DNA of 25,286 bases from an uncultured Gammaproteobacteria bacterium (GTDB taxonomy: Bacteria > Pseudomonadota > Gammaproteobacteria > Pseudomonadales > Azotimanducaceae_A). The notes beneath the pieces are model-generated. The model was not told where the DNA came from. It made no database searches and saw only the letters and a list, made by a program, of their open reading frames with translations. The stretch covers positions 1 through 25,286 of the forward strand of contig CAJWGQ010000016.1 of the NCBI GenBank assembly GCA_913041025.1, read 5' to 3'. This document shows positions 16,173 through 24,716 of this stretch, piece by piece (positions within the stretch are counted from its first letter, which is position 1; every line of letters begins with the position of its first letter). Position numbers and translations under genes: made by a program.

Positions 16173-16197
16173 AAAAAAGGCCGGCTCCCAGTCGGCC
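16173..16197 (-). terminator. Intrinsic terminator of the amidohydrolase-2 gene
   Basis: On the minus strand the arms GGCCG and CGGCC (plus positions 16193-16197 and 16179-16183), with one more G-U pair inside, form a short GC-rich hairpin. Six T residues follow (plus A-run 16173-16178). It lies 22 bases past the stop of the gene at 16220 and has the standard stem-plus-T-run form. Confidence 0.7.
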
Positions 16198-16219
16198 GCC
16201 GCACTCGATGCAATTCGTT

Positions 16220-17395
16220 TTACAAACGATTCTCTTGCCAAATCCTTAAAAAATTCCCGCTATAGAACTTGTCTTTCAAGTCTTCATCAAGGTCAGAAAT
16301 AAAACGCTCAAATCGACCAATAGGATCCTTGGTCCCCTCTACATGAGGATAATCACTGGAAAATAAATAAAGATCTTCATTTGAGTCTTCAATTAGTCTT
16401 TTGACATCTTCGTGATGGAACGGAGTAAAAGCCAACTGCTCTTTAATTTGCTCGGAAGGCGGTCTCTCAAATCGGACCGATTCGTCAACTCTGCTATATA
16501 CTTTGCTTACCCAGTCCAGCCTTCTTATTAACTCTGGAACCCAACCTGCTCCGAGCTCAACCGCCGCCCCCTTCAACCCTGGATGCCGTTCCAACACACC
16601 ATCAAGAACTAACATACTGACAAATGTTTCAGGTGGCTGGTGCAACAACGCCGCATCTTTAGTTCTCACATTTTCGCCTCCACCCATCCAGTCCTTGGTC
16701 GCAGCCCTCCCATTATTACTCCAGGAACCCAGAACCTGGAGAGGAGACCCTCCAACGTGAAGCACAAATGGTGTATTTGAGTCAGCCAATAATTGCCAAA
16801 ACGGTTCGAGTTCAACGTGACCAGGGGATCTATCAATTGGAGCTCTATGAGGGACCCATATAGCCTTCAGTCCATTATCGATCGCCCACTCTGCCTCTGC
16901 GATAGCGTACTCGGGATCGTCTAAGGGCACTATGCCAACACCCAGTAAACGCTCGTCATCTGAGCAGAAATCGATCATGTGCCTGTTATGAGCCCTAGCA
17001 GCACCATAACGCAACTCTCGAGGCTTTTTTGAGCTAGGGTGAAATGGAAAAGCCACACTATGCGTTGCAAAAACCAGTTGCTGTTTAAACCCCAGTAAGT
17101 TGAGCGCATCAGATCTATCGGTGGAATCAAAAGCTCCCAAAGCCTGAATTTCCTTTGACCTCGCAATTAATTCATCCCCCAACTGCAACTGCTTTTGTAC
17201 GTGCTCAGCAGAATGCTTACCACCTTGACTCATGATGACCTCGACTTCTTCGTCAGTCACAAGTGAAGCGCTATAGCTAACTTCAGGTATTTGATCTCGA
17301 ATCTTCGGGTCCGCATAAGAAGTCAGAAAATTCGGCAGCTCCATAATATGACTGTCTGCATCGTAGTAATCTCGATCGGCTGGCGCATAACTCAT
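16220..17395 (-). CDS. Amidohydrolase-2 (ACMSD/LigJ-like) family protein
   Basis: A 391-residue metal-dependent TIM-barrel enzyme of the amidohydrolase-2 group. This group includes aminocarboxymuconate-semialdehyde decarboxylase, resorcylate decarboxylases and oxalomesaconate hydratase. The N-terminal motif is DADSHIME (12-19), giving the metal ligands D14/H16. Later sites are H213 in FVLHVGGSP, E280 in AAVELGAGWVPELIRRLDW and D348 in FSSDYPHVEG. The length and motif order suit a decarboxylase or C-C/C-O lyase of an unsaturated or aromatic acid. GGGAGAG lies before the ATG and a good intrinsic terminator follows the stop. It is divergent from the MhpD-type hydratase, which suggests a shared role in degrading a ring-derived acid. 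The specific reaction is inference. Confidence 0.88.
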   Translation of the reverse strand: MSYAPADRDYYDADSHIMELPNFLTSYADPKIRDQIPEVSYSASLVTDEEVEVIMSQGGKHSAEHVQKQLQLGDELIARSKEIQALGAFDSTDRSDALNLLGFKQQLVFATHSVAFPFHPSSKKPRELRYGAARAHNRHMIDFCSDDERLLGVGIVPLDDPEYAIAEAEWAIDNGLKAIWVPHRAPIDRSPGHVELEPFWQLLADSNTPFVLHVGGSPLQVLGSWSNNGRAATKDWMGGGENVRTKDAALLHQPPETFVSMLVLDGVLERHPGLKGAAVELGAGWVPELIRRLDWVSKVYSRVDESVRFERPPSEQIKEQLAFTPFHHEDVKRLIEDSNEDLYLFSSDYPHVEGTKDPIGRFERFISDLDEDLKDKFYSGNFLRIWQENRL

Positions 17396-17510
17396 CGCTT
17401 TCTCTCCCTCTATCTATATCCCTTCAACTGCCTAATCATGCATCAAACGAATTGATAAGGCACCCCACGGTAATTTTGTTAGACTGTTTCGACCAGCCAA
17501 GGATTCTCAA

Positions 17511-18266
17511 ATGTCCATTTCAATCCTAGATCAATTATGGTTTCTGCATCAAAATCCCGGGCAACAAGCTCCGCAAGCCCTGATGGACTCACCTCTCAGC
17601 ATTGAAGAAGGTCAGAAACTCCAAATACAACTCCTCGAAAGATGGCTGGAGCAAGGCGAAGAGTTAGGCGGTTGGAAAATTGGAATGACCTCAGGAGCTT
17701 CAAGAAATGCCATGGGCGAGGGAATCAGACCCTTTGGTTTCATTCTGAAAAGCAGGATTGGCTCGAATAACGAGAAACTGAACCTAACTGAACTTAGAAA
17801 CGGTGGAGTCGAAAACGAAGTTTGTTTCGGTTTTAACGCAAGCTTATCTGCTGGCACAACTGTCGACGATGCTAAACTCAAAGTCGCCTCGATCCACCCT
17901 GGGTTTGAGATCAATCAAAAACGATTGCCCAACAACGCCACTAGCGGGCTACGCGTTGCCGACAATCTATCCAATTGGGGTATCGTCTACGGACAAGATG
18001 CGGGAACCGATATCGAAATCAACGACATTTTCGTCGAGTTATACGCCAACGGAAAATCAATAGAACATACCGCTAGCCAAGGTCACATAGACGACCACTA
18101 TCGATCCATCAGCACCTTGGCAAATAAATTAGGAGAGCACGGCTTGTCAATCGAGAAAGAACACAAGGTCATCACCGGCGCTTTTGGCAAAACCCCCTTT
18201 GCTAAAGGTTTTTTTGAAGGCAAATTCAGTCACGAAATGGGTTCGGTCTCTTTGGAGATTACCTGA
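17511..18266 (+). CDS. 2-keto-4-pentenoate hydratase family protein (MhpD-like)
   Basis: A 251-residue FAH-fold enzyme of the 2-hydroxypenta-2,4-dienoate hydratase/4-oxalocrotonate decarboxylase group, which works late in meta-cleavage pathways. The substrate-binding Lys lies in GGWKIGMTS (K56). The metal ligands E101 and E103 are in VENEVCFGF, and E133 is in HPGFEI. The C-terminal half (VITGAFGKTPFAKGFFEG) is typical. AAGGA lies 7 bases before the ATG. The stop overlaps the start of the next gene by one base (TGATG), so translation is coupled to a D-2-hydroxyacid dehydrogenase. This is unusual, because mhpD-type genes normally sit with an acetaldehyde dehydrogenase and aldolase. A vinylpyruvate-type substrate is plausible but not proven. 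Confidence 0.88.
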   Translation: MSISILDQLWFLHQNPGQQAPQALMDSPLSIEEGQKLQIQLLERWLEQGEELGGWKIGMTSGASRNAMGEGIRPFGFILKSRIGSNNEKLNLTELRNGGVENEVCFGFNASLSAGTTVDDAKLKVASIHPGFEINQKRLPNNATSGLRVADNLSNWGIVYGQDAGTDIEINDIFVELYANGKSIEHTASQGHIDDHYRSISTLANKLGEHGLSIEKEHKVITGAFGKTPFAKGFFEGKFSHEMGSVSLEIT

Positions 18267-19237
18267 TGGGACTCAAGATATTAATCATCCCTGGACTTAC
18301 CTTAACCGAAATACCGGAGCAGTCGGTAATCAGCCTAGAAAGTGCCGCGGGCACAGACAGTGAGATCGTTATCAGCGAGTACGCAGACGCTCATAAGCAC
18401 ATAGGAGATGCGGACATCGTTCTTGGAATAGTAACGCCAAAACTATTTTCTGCAGCTAAAAAACTTCGATGGGTGCAGTCCATTTCGTCGGGAGTGGACT
18501 CGTTTATGTATCCCGAATTTATCAACAGTGACGTTTTGCTCACAAGCGAAAAAGGTTTAGTGGGAGAGCATCTAGCCGATCACGCCTTTGGCTTGCTGTT
18601 GGCTCTGACTCGTCAACTAGCAGCAGCTAGAGACCTAGGCCCAGATAGCTGGAACAATCGCCCTGGATTAAGAGCCCAAGAAGTCGAACTAACGGGACTG
18701 AACCTCGGAATAATTGGTTTTGGAGGGACAGGCAGAGCAGTAGCCAAGAGAGCACATGCATTCGGACTAAGGATTCGCGCGATCGATAAAGATCTCATGG
18801 ATGGCACAGATTCCGTCAACAAAGTCGAATCCGCAGAAGCACTGGACGATTTACTAGCCTGGAGCGATATCCTAGCGATTTGCTGCCCTCTAACAGAAGA
18901 AACCGATAAGCTTATAAACCAAGAAACTCTGGGCCAACTAAAAACGGGCGCTTACATCATCAACGTGACCCGGGGCGAGATCATTGATGAAGATTCTCTG
19001 GTCGATGCCCTGAAATCCGGCCACGTTCGCGGTGCGGGGCTAGATGTCACCCCACGCGAACCGTTACCGGCCGAAAGCGAGCTATGGCGGTTGCCCAACG
19101 TGGTAATGACTCCTCATACCGCCGGTGCGAGCCAGTACAGAGCATCAAGAAACCTGGAACGCTTCATCTCTAATGTCGAAAAATTTCGACAAAATCTGCC
19201 CTTAGACGGCATCATCGACAAAGTCGAGGGTTATTAG
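18266..19237 (+). CDS. D-2-hydroxyacid dehydrogenase
   Basis: A 323-residue NAD(P)-dependent dehydrogenase that interconverts 2-keto and D-2-hydroxy acids. The Rossmann loop is GFGGTGRAV (151-159). The catalytic set is complete: R236 in NVTRGEIIDED, E265 in LDVTPREPLP and H284 in MTPHTAGAS. The N-terminal domain (KKLRWVQSISSGVDSF, 65-80) carries the substrate-binding Ser-Gly segment. The start codon overlaps the MhpD-like gene's stop by one base. Because MhpD-type enzymes make 4-hydroxy-2-keto acids, this enzyme could reduce that product or a related keto acid. That link is inference from the coupling. A short CCCTC/GAGGG hairpin after the stop is too weak to call a terminator. Confidence 0.9.
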   Translation: MGLKILIIPGLTLTEIPEQSVISLESAAGTDSEIVISEYADAHKHIGDADIVLGIVTPKLFSAAKKLRWVQSISSGVDSFMYPEFINSDVLLTSEKGLVGEHLADHAFGLLLALTRQLAAARDLGPDSWNNRPGLRAQEVELTGLNLGIIGFGGTGRAVAKRAHAFGLRIRAIDKDLMDGTDSVNKVESAEALDDLLAWSDILAICCPLTEETDKLINQETLGQLKTGAYIINVTRGEIIDEDSLVDALKSGHVRGAGLDVTPREPLPAESELWRLPNVVMTPHTAGASQYRASRNLERFISNVEKFRQNLPLDGIIDKVEGY

Positions 19238-19332
19238 CCCCTCATAGTAGAGGGATCGACAGGTATCTATTCTATTCAAATACATGCAAGTCGCTGATAA
19301 GGTAGCCCGATGGTGAAGAGACAGGAGTAAGA

Positions 19333-19938
19333 GTGGTGGCAGAAACATTAGACCAACATGAAGACATTAAAGAACCGCCCTTAACGTCGATGCTATTTAG
19401 AGATGCTTTAATATTGCTCGCAGCGCTTTCTATTTGGGCAGCCGCTTATTCGTGGTTTCAATTTTCTGATCTGTTAATTGCTAAAGTTCTAATGGCTGCC
19501 GACGCTCTCATAGTGGGGTTTATCGTAGCATCCTTATTTCACGAATGGGGCCATTATGCGGGTGCTCGTGGCTCGGGCAGCAATACAACCCGATTCGCCG
19601 GCAAGGCTTTATCTATCTTCCGATTTAATTTTGATTTCGAGCAAAACACGAAGACCCAATTTCTTTGGATGAGTTATGGTGGTCAGATCGGACATTGGGG
19701 AATACTGGCCGTTCTATTCTTCTCGCTTCCTCTTAACAATCTGGCAGAGATTGTGCTCTTATCCTCAATCTTCGGTTTCTGTGTCTTTGCCCTCTTGGTC
19801 GAGTACAAAATCATCTGGCAAGTTCTGCGCGGCATGGATCCACTAGAAAGCCTCAAAAAATTGACTTCGAAAAAACTACGGACCGCCCAGATGATCGGAG
19901 GTACGGCTGGTATCGCATCAATCATTTTACTCAGTTAA
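19333..19938 (+). CDS. Membrane protein with an HExxH zinc-protease-like motif
   Basis: A 201-residue integral membrane protein with about five hydrophobic segments (about 22-40, 50-70, 121-135, 137-160 and 186-200). The second segment ends in HEWGHYAGARG, an HExxH motif with H70, E71 and H74, placed as in M50/site-2-type membrane proteases where the motif sits within a helix. H121 (YGGQIGHWG) could be a third metal ligand. The NxxPxxxxDG motif that supplies the Asp in true site-2 proteases is not seen, so protease activity is uncertain. The start is GTG at 19333 or 19336, with AGGAG 5 bases before the first. It is followed 18 bases later by the small NrtS-like gene, and the two are probably co-transcribed. 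Confidence 0.7.
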   Translation: MVAETLDQHEDIKEPPLTSMLFRDALILLAALSIWAAAYSWFQFSDLLIAKVLMAADALIVGFIVASLFHEWGHYAGARGSGSNTTRFAGKALSIFRFNFDFEQNTKTQFLWMSYGGQIGHWGILAVLFFSLPLNNLAEIVLLSSIFGFCVFALLVEYKIIWQVLRGMDPLESLKKLTSKKLRTAQMIGGTAGIASIILLS

Positions 19939-19956
19939 CCAATCTCGGCGACTGCA

Positions 19957-20199
19957 ATGTACGTTTTTCTCCGCCTCGCTCAGAGAAAAGACGTCAGAAC
20001 GCGGGCTCTTAAAGTAAGTTTAGTGGTTGGCTCAATACTGGCTTTGATCAATCATGGTGATTCATTCCTAAATAGCGAACTTGAGTTTCACAACTCCATC
20101 CAAATAATTGCCACTTTTCTCGTGCCCTATCTAGTTTCGACTTATTCAAGTGTGAGCGCCATCAAAGATCAGGAGAACCCAAGCGACAACAAGTTATGA
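19957..20199 (+). CDS. nrtS: Small NrtS-like membrane protein (nitrate/nitrite transporter family)
   Basis: An 80-residue protein with two hydrophobic helices. The pattern RALKVSLVVGSILALINHGD (16-35), followed by TFLVPYLVSTYSSVSAI (53-69), matches what I recall of the small NrtS family. That family was described in cyanobacteria as taking part in nitrate/nitrite transport and is widespread as a single gene in proteobacteria. The length is normal for the family. It follows the HEWGH membrane protein by 18 bases with no clear ribosome-binding site, so it may depend on translation of that gene. The last 31 bases overlap the convergent aldo/keto reductase gene. Its function here is not established by context, since there is no nitrate or nitrite reductase nearby. 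Confidence 0.65.
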   Translation: MYVFLRLAQRKDVRTRALKVSLVVGSILALINHGDSFLNSELEFHNSIQIIATFLVPYLVSTYSSVSAIKDQENPSDNKL

Positions 20200-21197
20200 A
20201 CAGGAGAATATAACTCTTCAAGATAGGTAATATCAGACTCTTCAAGCTCTATGGTAGTCGCATCAGTCAACTCATCAAGCTGTTCGGGTCTTGAAACTCC
20301 CACCACAGGTGAAACAATTTCGGGTTTGTTAAGCAGCCAAGCCAGAGCTATCTGGGCAGGTTTTTTTCCATACTTCGACGCCACCTCTATGACTCGCTCG
20401 GCAACCTGAAAAACGTGCTCGCCGTGGTAAAGACCTTCAGTACGAGCTCTGTCTTGTCCTTTTGAACGATTAGTGCTTCCGCCATCAAATCCGCCCTGAT
20501 AGGCTCCCGCAAGAATTCCTCTAGCCAAGGGCGACCAAGGCATTAATGCAACTCCCGACTGCGCACAATAAGGATTCATTTCTCTTTCTTCTTCTCTATA
20601 AACCAGATTGTAATGATTTTGCATAGAAATAAACCGAGTCCAGTTATTCATCTGTGCAGTCATCTGCAGTTCCGCAAATTGCCACGCAAACATTGACGAA
20701 CCACCCAGATAAAGTGCTTTGCCAGCCTTAACCACGTCATGGAGAGCTTCCATGGTTTCCTCAATAGGGACTCTGACCTGACCTGGAACTCCATGAGGAT
20801 GACGATGGATAACTAAGTGATCGATATAGTCGTGACCCAACCTTTTAAGGCACGCATCCACCCCTTCCATCACGTGTTTTCGAGATAAGCCTGATTGGTT
20901 CGCCCCTGCCCCCATTGGCATCGATATCTTTGTTGCAAGCACGTATTCATCCCGAGGTAATAAGCTGTTTAATAGCGACCCCACCACCTCTTCTGACGCG
21001 CCCAGTCCATAAACATCCGCACAATCGAAATAATAGAGACCATGGTCAAGGGCGGACTTAAAAATAGGTTTCGCCTCTTCCTCAGTCAACGTCCAGTCTC
21101 CCTGATGACCTCTGCCTGGTATTCCAAAATTCATGGTGCCCAAACAAAGCTCCGAAACCCTAAGACCACTGGGTCCTAACTGAACACTATTAAGCAT
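20169..21197 (-). CDS. Aldo/keto reductase
   Basis: A 342-residue NADPH-dependent aldo/keto reductase, (alpha/beta)8 barrel, reducing an aldehyde or ketone. The catalytic tetrad is visible as D58 and Y63 (FDCADVYGLGASEE), K90 (VLATKIS) and H131 (HLVIHRHPHG). The N-terminus LGPSGLRVSELCLGTMNFG and the late NADP block SPVVGVSRPEQLDEL are those of the YajO/YghZ-like branch. GAGGA precedes the ATG. The 3' end overlaps the NrtS-like gene by 31 bases, and the gene is divergent from the FAD-dependent oxidoreductase. It could act on a carbonyl formed by its neighbours, but many such enzymes have broad specificity. Confidence 0.92.
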   Translation of the reverse strand: MLNSVQLGPSGLRVSELCLGTMNFGIPGRGHQGDWTLTEEEAKPIFKSALDHGLYYFDCADVYGLGASEEVVGSLLNSLLPRDEYVLATKISMPMGAGANQSGLSRKHVMEGVDACLKRLGHDYIDHLVIHRHPHGVPGQVRVPIEETMEALHDVVKAGKALYLGGSSMFAWQFAELQMTAQMNNWTRFISMQNHYNLVYREEEREMNPYCAQSGVALMPWSPLARGILAGAYQGGFDGGSTNRSKGQDRARTEGLYHGEHVFQVAERVIEVASKYGKKPAQIALAWLLNKPEIVSPVVGVSRPEQLDELTDATTIELEESDITYLEELYSPVHNLLSLGFS

Positions 21198-21335
21198 CTT
21201 TTATCCTCTTTTCCATATTTACCCCGTCCATATCTTAGAGACTGGACAAGCTTTATTGAACCTTAAAATTTAACGTAACCTAAAAACGTGGAAACACCTA
21301 TTTATTAGAATAATCGAAAAGGAGATAATAGGAGC

Positions 21336-22859
21336 ATGAATAATCAAGTAGTCTCTTCATTCGAAAATCCAAATCAATCAGAATCCATCGCAATAGTGGG
21401 TGCAGGCATCTGCGGTCTTTGCACGGCACTAGCTCTTAATCAAAAAGGGTTTCGAGTTTCTTTATTTGAGCGAGATGTTCCTCCACCATCTGGTGACCCA
21501 GACCAAGCGTTTTTCGAATGGACTCGCCGGGGTGCGGCACAGTTCAGGCACCCCCATGCCTTTTTAGGGCTTATGTGCAGCGTATTGGAAGAAAAATACC
21601 CTGACTTATTAGAGGATTTTTTCTCTGCCGGTGCTAGAAAGGTGGCTTTTAAAGACATGATCCCACCTCACTTGTCCTCTCAATATCGCCCGGAGCCAGG
21701 CGATGAAAAAATCTGGGTCTTGATGTGCCGGCGCGCAACGATGGAAACGGTGCTTAGACGATATGTGGAACGAATCCCTAGCATCGAAATCAACAACAAA
21801 AGCTACATCACAAATCTCGAAATTCAACAAAAGGAAGGTCACAACGTTGCCAAGGGTTTGCGAATAACCGACAGACAGCACAACAACCAAGAGAGCGTGA
21901 GGGAATTTGATTTGATTATTGATGCGACGGGTAGATCAAGCAAATTCCATCAGTGGCTCGCAGAAAAGGGTATTGAAATCAACGAGCAGCGCGATGATGC
22001 AGAAATTGTCTATTACACGCGACACTATAAATTAAAAAAAGGTATCGATGAGCCGTCCAGGCATCAGAAGGATCCTAGCATGGGCGACCTGGGATATATG
22101 AAATATGGTGTATTCCCAGGCGATGCAGGTCATTTCGCTCTAATCGTCTGTTTGCCATTAGCAGAGTCAGAGCTGCGAAAAACCATTAAAACAGGAGACG
22201 GATTTGATTCGGTTTGCAGAACCATACCTGGCTTGCTGCCTTGGATCGGATCTGACAAGTCAGATGCTACTACAGAGCCCTTTGGCATAGGACAAATTCA
22301 CGCCGTTTGGCGAGATTATCTGAACGAAGGGCAGCCCCAAATCCTAAATTTCTTCGCTGTTGGAGACTCACACGCTAGGACGAATCCTCTATATGGTAGA
22401 GGTTGCAGCACGGCAACGTTACATGCACATATTCTTGCTGATGTGTTGAACGAAACTAAAAATCCTATTGATCGTGCTATTCGCTTTTCGGAGGAAACGG
22501 CAAACAGAATCAGACCAATCTTTGATGCAAGCTTGAGAGAAGACAAGAACGGCATCAGGAAATCAGCCGAGTTAATCCACGGGAAGGCACAAAAAGAAAA
22601 CTGGTCTTTCAAACAATGGCTCGGAAAATCATTCGGAGACGCGTTGGGCGCTGCCGCCAAAGAAACAATAACGGTGCAGCGCGGTATCGCAAAAACCGTC
22701 AACCTCCTAGAAAATCCAGGTGACTTTCTCAAGGATCCAAAAATTCGACGAACTGTCTTTCTCTATATGCTGAGAGGAAGACGAAAAAATCAAGGAGTTC
22801 AGCGTCCCAGAGGTCTAGAACGAGACGAGATGCTTCAGCATATCTCCTCGCTTGGCTAA
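21336..22859 (+). CDS. FAD-dependent oxidoreductase, aromatic-hydroxylase/epoxidase-like
   Basis: A 507-residue flavoprotein of the p-hydroxybenzoate-hydroxylase fold. The FAD Rossmann motif is IVGAGICGLCTALAL (20-34), with E45 ending the second strand. An internal DATGRSSKFH (196-205) is followed by the second FAD motif FFAVGDSHARTNPLYGRGC (339-357). The GD-plus-'NPLYGRGCS' ending suits single-component monooxygenases or epoxidases, although a dehydrogenase role is possible. It would insert oxygen into a ring or alkene, making it a candidate early step. No membrane helix or signal peptide is seen. GGAG sequences lie 1 and 11 bases before the ATG. The stop is 4 bases from the stop of the convergent hotdog gene, so there is no private terminator. 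Confidence 0.82.
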   Translation: MNNQVVSSFENPNQSESIAIVGAGICGLCTALALNQKGFRVSLFERDVPPPSGDPDQAFFEWTRRGAAQFRHPHAFLGLMCSVLEEKYPDLLEDFFSAGARKVAFKDMIPPHLSSQYRPEPGDEKIWVLMCRRATMETVLRRYVERIPSIEINNKSYITNLEIQQKEGHNVAKGLRITDRQHNNQESVREFDLIIDATGRSSKFHQWLAEKGIEINEQRDDAEIVYYTRHYKLKKGIDEPSRHQKDPSMGDLGYMKYGVFPGDAGHFALIVCLPLAESELRKTIKTGDGFDSVCRTIPGLLPWIGSDKSDATTEPFGIGQIHAVWRDYLNEGQPQILNFFAVGDSHARTNPLYGRGCSTATLHAHILADVLNETKNPIDRAIRFSEETANRIRPIFDASLREDKNGIRKSAELIHGKAQKENWSFKQWLGKSFGDALGAAAKETITVQRGIAKTVNLLENPGDFLKDPKIRRTVFLYMLRGRRKNQGVQRPRGLERDEMLQHISSLG

Positions 22860-22863
22860 CCGA

Positions 22864-23796
22864 TCATAGGTTTAAACCCAAAGCCCGTGCGTCCTCTTCA
22901 TACTTTTCGTAAGACTCTTTGAGTGTTGCAGAATTTAAAATCACCTCGGCAACTAGCTCATCAGATGCTTCATCGATAACTCGCGTTTTTATCCAATTTG
23001 ATTCTGTTCGCTTACTCTCGCTCAGCGCAACGATCTCTCGTTCTAGCTTGTAGGGGTGATCCACAAAAATAGGCCCATTGATTAGTTTGATTTCCTGACC
23101 CGCGAAAAGACCTACCGCAGGCCCTCTCGAACGGTAACCAGATAGTCCACTGGTGTACTGAGTCAAAACACTGATCATTTCCAAGGGAACAACCGGTTTT
23201 TTCCAGGGCAAGGCGTACTGATTTGTATCATGGTAGAACTCGTGATCCTCAGTGATTGCTTGTAACTTTTCGGCTAGAGAAAAGGGATACATTGATCCCA
23301 TATTCTGATCTAACTCCATTCTGACACTCTCGGGATTACCGGCACCCAACTGACCTACTTTCAAATCACTTAAAATAACTAACTGCTCTGAGGGCCTGAG
23401 TCTCGACATTCTTGCAGTGATTTCCGTTTCGCCATAATCGGGACCAACCGAAGCGGTACCTGTCAAAACTGGCGTTCCGTCTTCTTTCTCGGCTCCTATC
23501 CTGGTGATGCCTTTCTCCTCAGACGGTTTTTCTACAAAAGCTCGAACACTCTCCCCCTCAACAACCATATTCTGGTAATGAGCACTTATACAGCCCTTCA
23601 CAAACCACTCATCTCCATAGATCTTATGAAGAAGCGGCACAAATTGACTAAAATGGGTTGGTCCTTCGATCGGAGCGCCGCTGAAACCTAGATCGCCGGC
23701 CATCTTGTCGTCATGTATCGAGAGGTGACCGTCATATTCCTGGGTACCTAACATTTGTCTAGGTTTTCTGAACTCGCTGTACATTAATTCGCCCAT
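22864..23796 (-). CDS. Double-hotdog (MaoC-like) domain protein
   Basis: A 310-residue protein that looks like two hotdog folds in tandem. The first holds HLSIHDDKMAGDLGFSGAPIEGPTHFSQF (24-52), which recalls the R-specific hydratase motif, and WFVKGCISAHYQNMVVEGE. The second (about 195-300) holds PVVPLEMISVLTQYTSGL and GLFAGQEIKLINGPIF. The usual hydratase dyad (Asp, then His five residues later) does not align exactly: D22 and H28 are six apart. Hydratase activity is therefore uncertain, and a thioesterase-like or binding role is possible. A perfect AGGAGG lies 7 bases before the ATG, the strongest ribosome-binding site in the window. It is convergent with the FAD oxidoreductase and divergent from the second SDR. 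Confidence 0.75.
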   Translation of the reverse strand: MGELMYSEFRKPRQMLGTQEYDGHLSIHDDKMAGDLGFSGAPIEGPTHFSQFVPLLHKIYGDEWFVKGCISAHYQNMVVEGESVRAFVEKPSEEKGITRIGAEKEDGTPVLTGTASVGPDYGETEITARMSRLRPSEQLVILSDLKVGQLGAGNPESVRMELDQNMGSMYPFSLAEKLQAITEDHEFYHDTNQYALPWKKPVVPLEMISVLTQYTSGLSGYRSRGPAVGLFAGQEIKLINGPIFVDHPYKLEREIVALSESKRTESNWIKTRVIDEASDELVAEVILNSATLKESYEKYEEDARALGLNL

Positions 23797-23911
23797 TATC
23801 GTTCCTCCTAAAATTTAATGTGCCTTAGTGAGTGCTATTCTTTTATCGAAGCAACACAGTCAGTTAATATCTATAAAATTACGAAATAATGCAGAGTTTA
23901 AGCGAGGAATC

Positions 23912-24706
23912 ATGAAAAATCTTTTTTCTGTGGAAGGGAAAGTAGCAATAGTAACTGGAGGCTCTAGAGGGATAGGCGAGATGATCGCGGCGGGTTATCT
24001 TGCCAACGGCGCCAAAGTTTATATCAGCTCAAGAAAGGCGGACGCATGCGTGGCAACCGCAGAAAAATTGATCGATAAATTTGGCGGTGAATGCATCCCT
24101 ATTCCTGCAGATCTATCCAATCTCGATGGCATCAATAATTTTGTACGTGAATTCTCTAGAAACGAGTCCAATCTGGATATTTTAGTTAATAACGCAGGAG
24201 TCGCATGGGGCGCCCCCCTCGAAGAATTTCCAGAATTAGGTTGGGACAAAGTCATGAATACTAATGTCAAAGGAGTCTTCTTTTTGACACAGCAGCTTCT
24301 TCAACATCTCCAACAAAACACGACATCCGAAAACCCAGCCCACGTCATCAACGTGGGTTCCGTGGACGGTATCAAAACACCCGTTTTTGACAATTTCTCA
24401 TACGGCCCGTCTAAAGCCGCTGTCCATCATCTTACCCGTGTTTTGGCCGCTCATCTGATCAAGCGAAATATTATTGTTAATGGTATCGCGCCCGGACCTT
24501 TCCCAACCTTTATGCTAAGTGCGGGAGTCGGCGGTGGAGGCGATACTGAAAATACAGACTGGGACGCGGTCGGAAAAAGTAACCCCAGAGGCAGGGTGGG
24601 CATGGCTGAAGACATTGCTGGCTTGGCAATTTTTCTGAGCTCGCGGGCATGCGGATTCACGGTGGGCGATGTCATCACGTGCGATGGAGGAGCAGTGGTT
24701 TCTTAG
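23912..24706 (+). CDS. Short-chain dehydrogenase/reductase (SDR)
   Basis: A 264-residue classical SDR. From the ATG at 23912 the cofactor motif is TGGSRGIG (15-22) and NNAG is at 93-96. The catalytic residues are S150 (INVGSVDG), Y164 and K168 (FSYGPSKAA). The C-terminal ending GFTVGDVITCDGG is standard. The sequence style (LANGAKVYISSRKADAC) resembles 3-oxoacyl-ACP reductase and rhamnolipid RhlG-like SDRs. The frame extends to a GTG at 23828, but the ATG at 23912 has GAGGA close upstream and begins the family-typical MKNLFSVEGKVAIVTGG, so I start it there. It would oxidise a hydroxyacyl or cyclic alcohol intermediate. It is convergent with the metallo-hydrolase. Confidence 0.92.
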   Translation: MKNLFSVEGKVAIVTGGSRGIGEMIAAGYLANGAKVYISSRKADACVATAEKLIDKFGGECIPIPADLSNLDGINNFVREFSRNESNLDILVNNAGVAWGAPLEEFPELGWDKVMNTNVKGVFFLTQQLLQHLQQNTTSENPAHVINVGSVDGIKTPVFDNFSYGPSKAAVHHLTRVLAAHLIKRNIIVNGIAPGPFPTFMLSAGVGGGGDTENTDWDAVGKSNPRGRVGMAEDIAGLAIFLSSRACGFTVGDVITCDGGAVVS

Positions 24707-24716
24707 CGCTTGAGAA

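Noticed and set aside
19239..19254. CCCTC/GAGGG as a terminator of the D-2-hydroxyacid dehydrogenase
   Set aside because: Five base pairs with no T-run.
7948..20199. Equal 31-base tail overlaps at 7948-7978 and 20169-20199 as a shared element
   Set aside because: The sequences are unrelated and are the normal ends of both genes; the equal length looks like chance.
22316..22732. A 138-codon open frame on the minus strand inside the FAD oxidoreductase gene
   Set aside because: It lies fully opposite a gene with clear FAD motifs, and its translation shows no domain pattern.
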